A stretch of DNA of 64,000 bases from the NCBI GenBank assembly GCA_031213475.1, contig JARUPZ010000005.1, positions 7,994,988 to 8,058,987 of the forward strand, written 5' to 3'. The translations under genes were made by a program, and so were the position numbers. Of the stretch, positions 60,830 to 64,000 are shown in pieces; positions within the stretch are counted from its first letter, which is position 1, and the number at the start of each line of letters is the position of its first letter. Below the pieces are notes generated by a model. That model searched no databases. It saw only the letters and a program-made list of their open reading frames with translations, and had not been told where the DNA came from. The stretch comes from Nereocystis luetkeana (taxonomy: Eukaryota; Sar; Phaeophyceae; Laminariales; Laminariaceae).

Positions 60830-60925
60830 TAACCCTTATAGGACCCCAGTCCCGTTTTGGGGACAAACTACTCATGATTTATGTGCTTTGTCCCCACATA
60901 TGGGACTGCGGTGCTAAAAGGGTTA
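60830..60925. repeat. Family B palindrome inside the minisatellite
   Basis: AACCCTTATAGGACCCCAGT, CCCGTTTTGGGGACAAACTA and the inverse arm CTTTGTCCCCACATATGGGA, ending GTGCTAAAAGGGTTAA. It interrupts a repeat unit at AATT/AATAGA, so it inserted after the array formed. Confidence 0.85.
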
Positions 60926-61860
60926 ATAGAAAGTCTCCCAAATCACTTGTCCCGTACATTGCAACGAACGGGCAGTCTCAAAAATCATTTGTCCGGACAA
61001 TTTCAAACAGCAGACCGCTTTCTAAATCACTCGCTGGGGCAATTTCAATCAAATTCAGTTCCAGTATCCAGAATCGAATGCCCGGACGAGCTGAACGATT
61101 TTAACAAAAAGAAAATCTCTCAAAGACGAGACATATTACGCACCTTGCAAAGTTGAGTATCAACTATATAATCAGTCGAACTCACAGCTGACGTATTTCA
61201 TAATTTTGTAAAATCGCGGGCCTAGAAAATGACATATCGTACAGTCTCCTAAATCAATTGCCCATACGAGTACACTTCAAATTATTAGTGCATACCAGGT
61301 ACAAGGTATATGTATTGTTTTGTTTTGTGAAATGTTTCTTGCTTGAACACCTGAATACGTGGGCCATATCATAGACGGTATCAAAACGTCCTCCTTATAT
61401 ACGAACAAGTAACACATACCATGGTACCTGGTACAGCAGTACGCGCAGTTGATGTGTCCCGCCCTTTCTGCGTATGTCCTGGACAATAGCCCTATTAATA
61501 GACTATTGCCCCAACAGGAGAGTCACGAAGTTGTCTATTAATTTGATTTGCCAGGGCAAGTGATGTCAGAGACTGTCTAGCAATTGAGATTGTTCAGCCA
61601 TTTTATCTTGGAGGCTGTCTGTTCATTGGATGTATTCGGGCTATTGACTTTGGAGGCTGCCCATCATTCGGGTTTGTCTTGACAACATATATCACAGGTT
61701 GTCGATCAATTGGATTTGCCTGGATAATTGATTTCGGGTGATGTACATAACTTTGAATTGTCGGGGGAACTGCTCTGGGAGACCGTCTATTCCTTTGGAT
61801 TTTCCGGACAAAATGTTTCGGAAGCGATCTACCAATTGGAAATGTCCTGACAATCTCGAG

Positions 61861-61911
61861 TTTTTTGTGTGTACCGTAGGTCCTATTTACCATGGTCCCC
61901 CGTAATAGTAT
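61861..61911. repeat. Half family A element at an array orientation switch
   Basis: Only the right half is present: TTGTGTGTACCGTAGGTCCT, ATTTACCATGGTCCCCCGTA. Its truncated left edge touches the end of the inverted repeat block. Confidence 0.8.
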
Positions 61912-62665
61912 GCCATAAACAGGTGCAATGCCGTGGCATCTCTCGAGCAATTGATTTCTAGGGCGGCGTCTGAAACGATTCGTGCGGACACTTTCAAATA
62001 CAGCCAGTAGTTTCCAATCGCCGAAGTTCGTTTGGAAAATTCCACGTAATTGACAGAACCCGTAATCACTTGGCCATTGGCCATCCAAGAAGTCCGAGCA
62101 CGCTGGGGTGCGGGAAATGGTCGACCCTTTCATTCATTTGTTTGGACGATTCCACTTAATACGAAGCCCCCCGAAATCGGTGGTTTGGACAATTCCAGTG
62201 AATAGGCAGCACTCGAAATCGTTTGCCTAGAGGTTTTCGATTAGCGGACAGCACCTGAAATCAGTTGTCTGATCAGATGTCTGGACAATTCCAAGAATGG
62301 ACCAGCACCCGAAATCAATAGGCTGGACACTCTCAATTAACTGGCAGCCCCCGATATAAATTGTTTGAACAGTTCCAATTCATAGACAACCCTCGAAATA
62401 TTTTTTTCACACAATTCCAATTAATAAGGTGGTCTTTGAAACCCATTGTCTGGACAATTCCAACTCATAGCCAATCGCCGAAATCAGGGGTCTGGACAAG
62501 TTCCAGTTGATGGACAATCGCCGAAATCAATCGTCTGGACAGTTTTCAACTAATGGGCAATCGCCGAAACAATCGTTTGGACAATTCCAATCAACAGAAA
62601 GTAGCCAAACCAATCGTCAAAAACAATTCCAATTAACAGCCTCCAAAATCAATTGTAGACACCAT

Positions 62666-64000
62666 ACTCATACGAGTGCACTACACAACGTATTGAAATA
62701 CAGCAGTAGGAATTGTCGAGGGTGTTGTCTATACTACATGCACGTGTAAGGCTGTTCAGATTTGCACGAAAGTTTAATCGCGGTTGAATATGTAGCAGGA
62801 GTACTGGTAGATATGTATGGTCTACCAGGTACATGATACCAGATGCGATCGGGGTGCCAGGTGGGCCTCCGGCGGCTCCTACGCAGGGCTGGTTATGTTC
62901 CTGCACCACTGGGTCGGAGCAGGATGCCCAATGGGATGGACCCACTGCGGGGTCAGAGCATCAAACGGGAACAGGGTGACAGGCGGTACAAAAAAAACAC
63001 GAGCAAATCCAAATAACCTTGCAGGCACGTGCAATTTCTCCGCCAGTGCAGTGCAGTTATCGCACGAAAGACAACAAGACAGCACAGCAAGGTTCTCTCA
63101 CGTCGGACGTCCTACAGCAGTACGTACAATACGCATACGTACACGCATACACCAGCAGTACTCGTATACGCGTACCACACACGGGGTCGGGGGGGCGGGG
63201 CACCTGCACAAGATTCTGTCTGCGTTCCACCTTTTGATGACGACGAAAAAAACAGCCGCCACTCCAAACCGTTGCTCGCGGAACGTTTGGCAAAGTTCCC
63301 CCCCCGGGAGCGTTTTCAAATTCAACGTTCAAGGCGCACCTGGCTGGCAAGGTATGGTGCCTGGTATGGCACTACGAATGTGGCATGAAATAATTTCAAC
63401 GCCTTCATCTTTACGCATATACGGCACTGGGGGGCTCTCAATAGTGCCGATGGAATAGTGCCACTGCTCCAAAATAATGCTCGTGAAATCGCGTTGGCAT
63501 GACTGGAGTCGTCAATACTGCCGGTACCGGCACTACTGGGAGCGGGCTCTCAATATCAATAATATTGTCAGTTACACTGCCTGCGCGGTTGTGATTAGTG
63601 CCGGTTCAGGCCTCCGCAACAGTACAAACCCTCCCAGCCCTTGGCTCAGCTTGCTGTAGATGAGGCAGGAGAGACACACGGCAGCACAGCAGTACGGTAC
63701 CGGCAACCACACGCGTGTACATCACACACCCCGGCAATAGAAGGTACTGCTGTTGTAGCACACCTATTACCAGGTACACATATGAAACCTACAAAAGCGA
63801 ACAAAACTGCAAGGCAATCCAAGATTCACAGCAGTAGAGGTAGAAAAAAAAAGAAATTTGGCCGTGTTAGAAAACGCCTATTTTCAAAAGGGGAAAACCA
63901 GCCTGGACCAGTTTTCCTCTTTCGCGTCTACTATTAGTAATAGGTGTCCAGGTCCCGGCCCCCTGTCCTGTGGAGCACGACAAGTAGAGGCACACTTACG
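62666..64000. other. No supportable gene
   Basis: A 213-codon plus-strand frame (62817-63458) has no recognisable domain and irregular composition, and no splice partners were found. TACCAGGTA motifs occur near 62823 and 63766. Confidence 0.4.

Larger units (their letters stand above)
60590..62665. repeat. 2-kb diverged minisatellite with an inverted middle block
   Basis: A unit of about 43-47 bp, consensus AATCAATTGTCCGGACAATT plus CCAATTAATAGACAGTCTCC, recurs with heavy divergence. It reads in the plus direction at about 60590-61250 and 61960-62665. It reads in the minus direction (GTCTATTAATTTGATTTGCC, GGATTTTCCGGACAAAATG) at about 61490-61858. The TGTCCGGACA core is itself palindromic. 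It is interrupted by a family B element (60830-60925) and a half family A element (61861-61911). No coding potential is seen. Confidence 0.75.

Noticed and set aside
62817..63458. 213-residue open frame
   Set aside because: No recognisable motif, mixed composition, no matching exons. It may be chance in GC-richer intergenic DNA.

Overview
This is nuclear DNA of a eukaryote, most likely a brown alga or another photosynthetic stramenopile. Genes are split by introns of 0.1 to 4 kb with ordinary GT-AG borders. One gene encodes a protein with a bipartite plastid presequence whose cleavage region carries the AF-x-P type motif of secondary red plastids. Introns and intergenic DNA are crowded with simple repeats, long G/C homopolymers and short palindromic elements. 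No prokaryotic operon, CRISPR array, transposase or reverse transcriptase reading frame was recognised.

Layout. (1) 2320-10243, minus strand: an unidentified plastid-targeted protein, with eight exons placed and one junction unresolved. (2) 11077-15948, plus strand: a 164-residue LYR-motif protein that I assign to the NDUFB9 (B22) subunit of mitochondrial complex I, five exons. Genes 1 and 2 are divergent across 833 bp. (3) 18393-23817, plus strand: ribosomal protein eL10 (RPL10), six exons, 211 residues, complete. (4) 27391-28596, plus strand: an ankyrin-repeat protein, probably incomplete at one or both ends. (5) About 28.6-40.3 kb is gene-poor and rich in low-complexity sequence. (6) 40311-57513, minus strand: a large MAP kinase kinase (STE7 type) spread over 13 exons, with a very long low-complexity N-terminal exon, all kinase subdomains in order, and a long C-terminal tail. 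(7) 57.5-64 kb has no convincing gene but holds a 2-kb diverged minisatellite.

The exon models were built by hand from conserved protein sequence, splice borders and intron phase. For NDUFB9, RPL10 and the kinase every neighbouring pair of exons agrees in phase.

The most unusual observations are: a tandem array of decaying copies of the kinase catalytic-loop exon inside the next intron; inverted copies of a dispersed element flanking an in-frame 510-nt kinase exon; a fossil partial exon copy in the plastid-protein gene; the 60.6-62.7 kb minisatellite, whose middle block is inverted and whose junction coincides with a half-copy of a palindromic element; and several short palindromic families (about 110 bp and about 90 bp) plus a strongly over-represented 9-mer.
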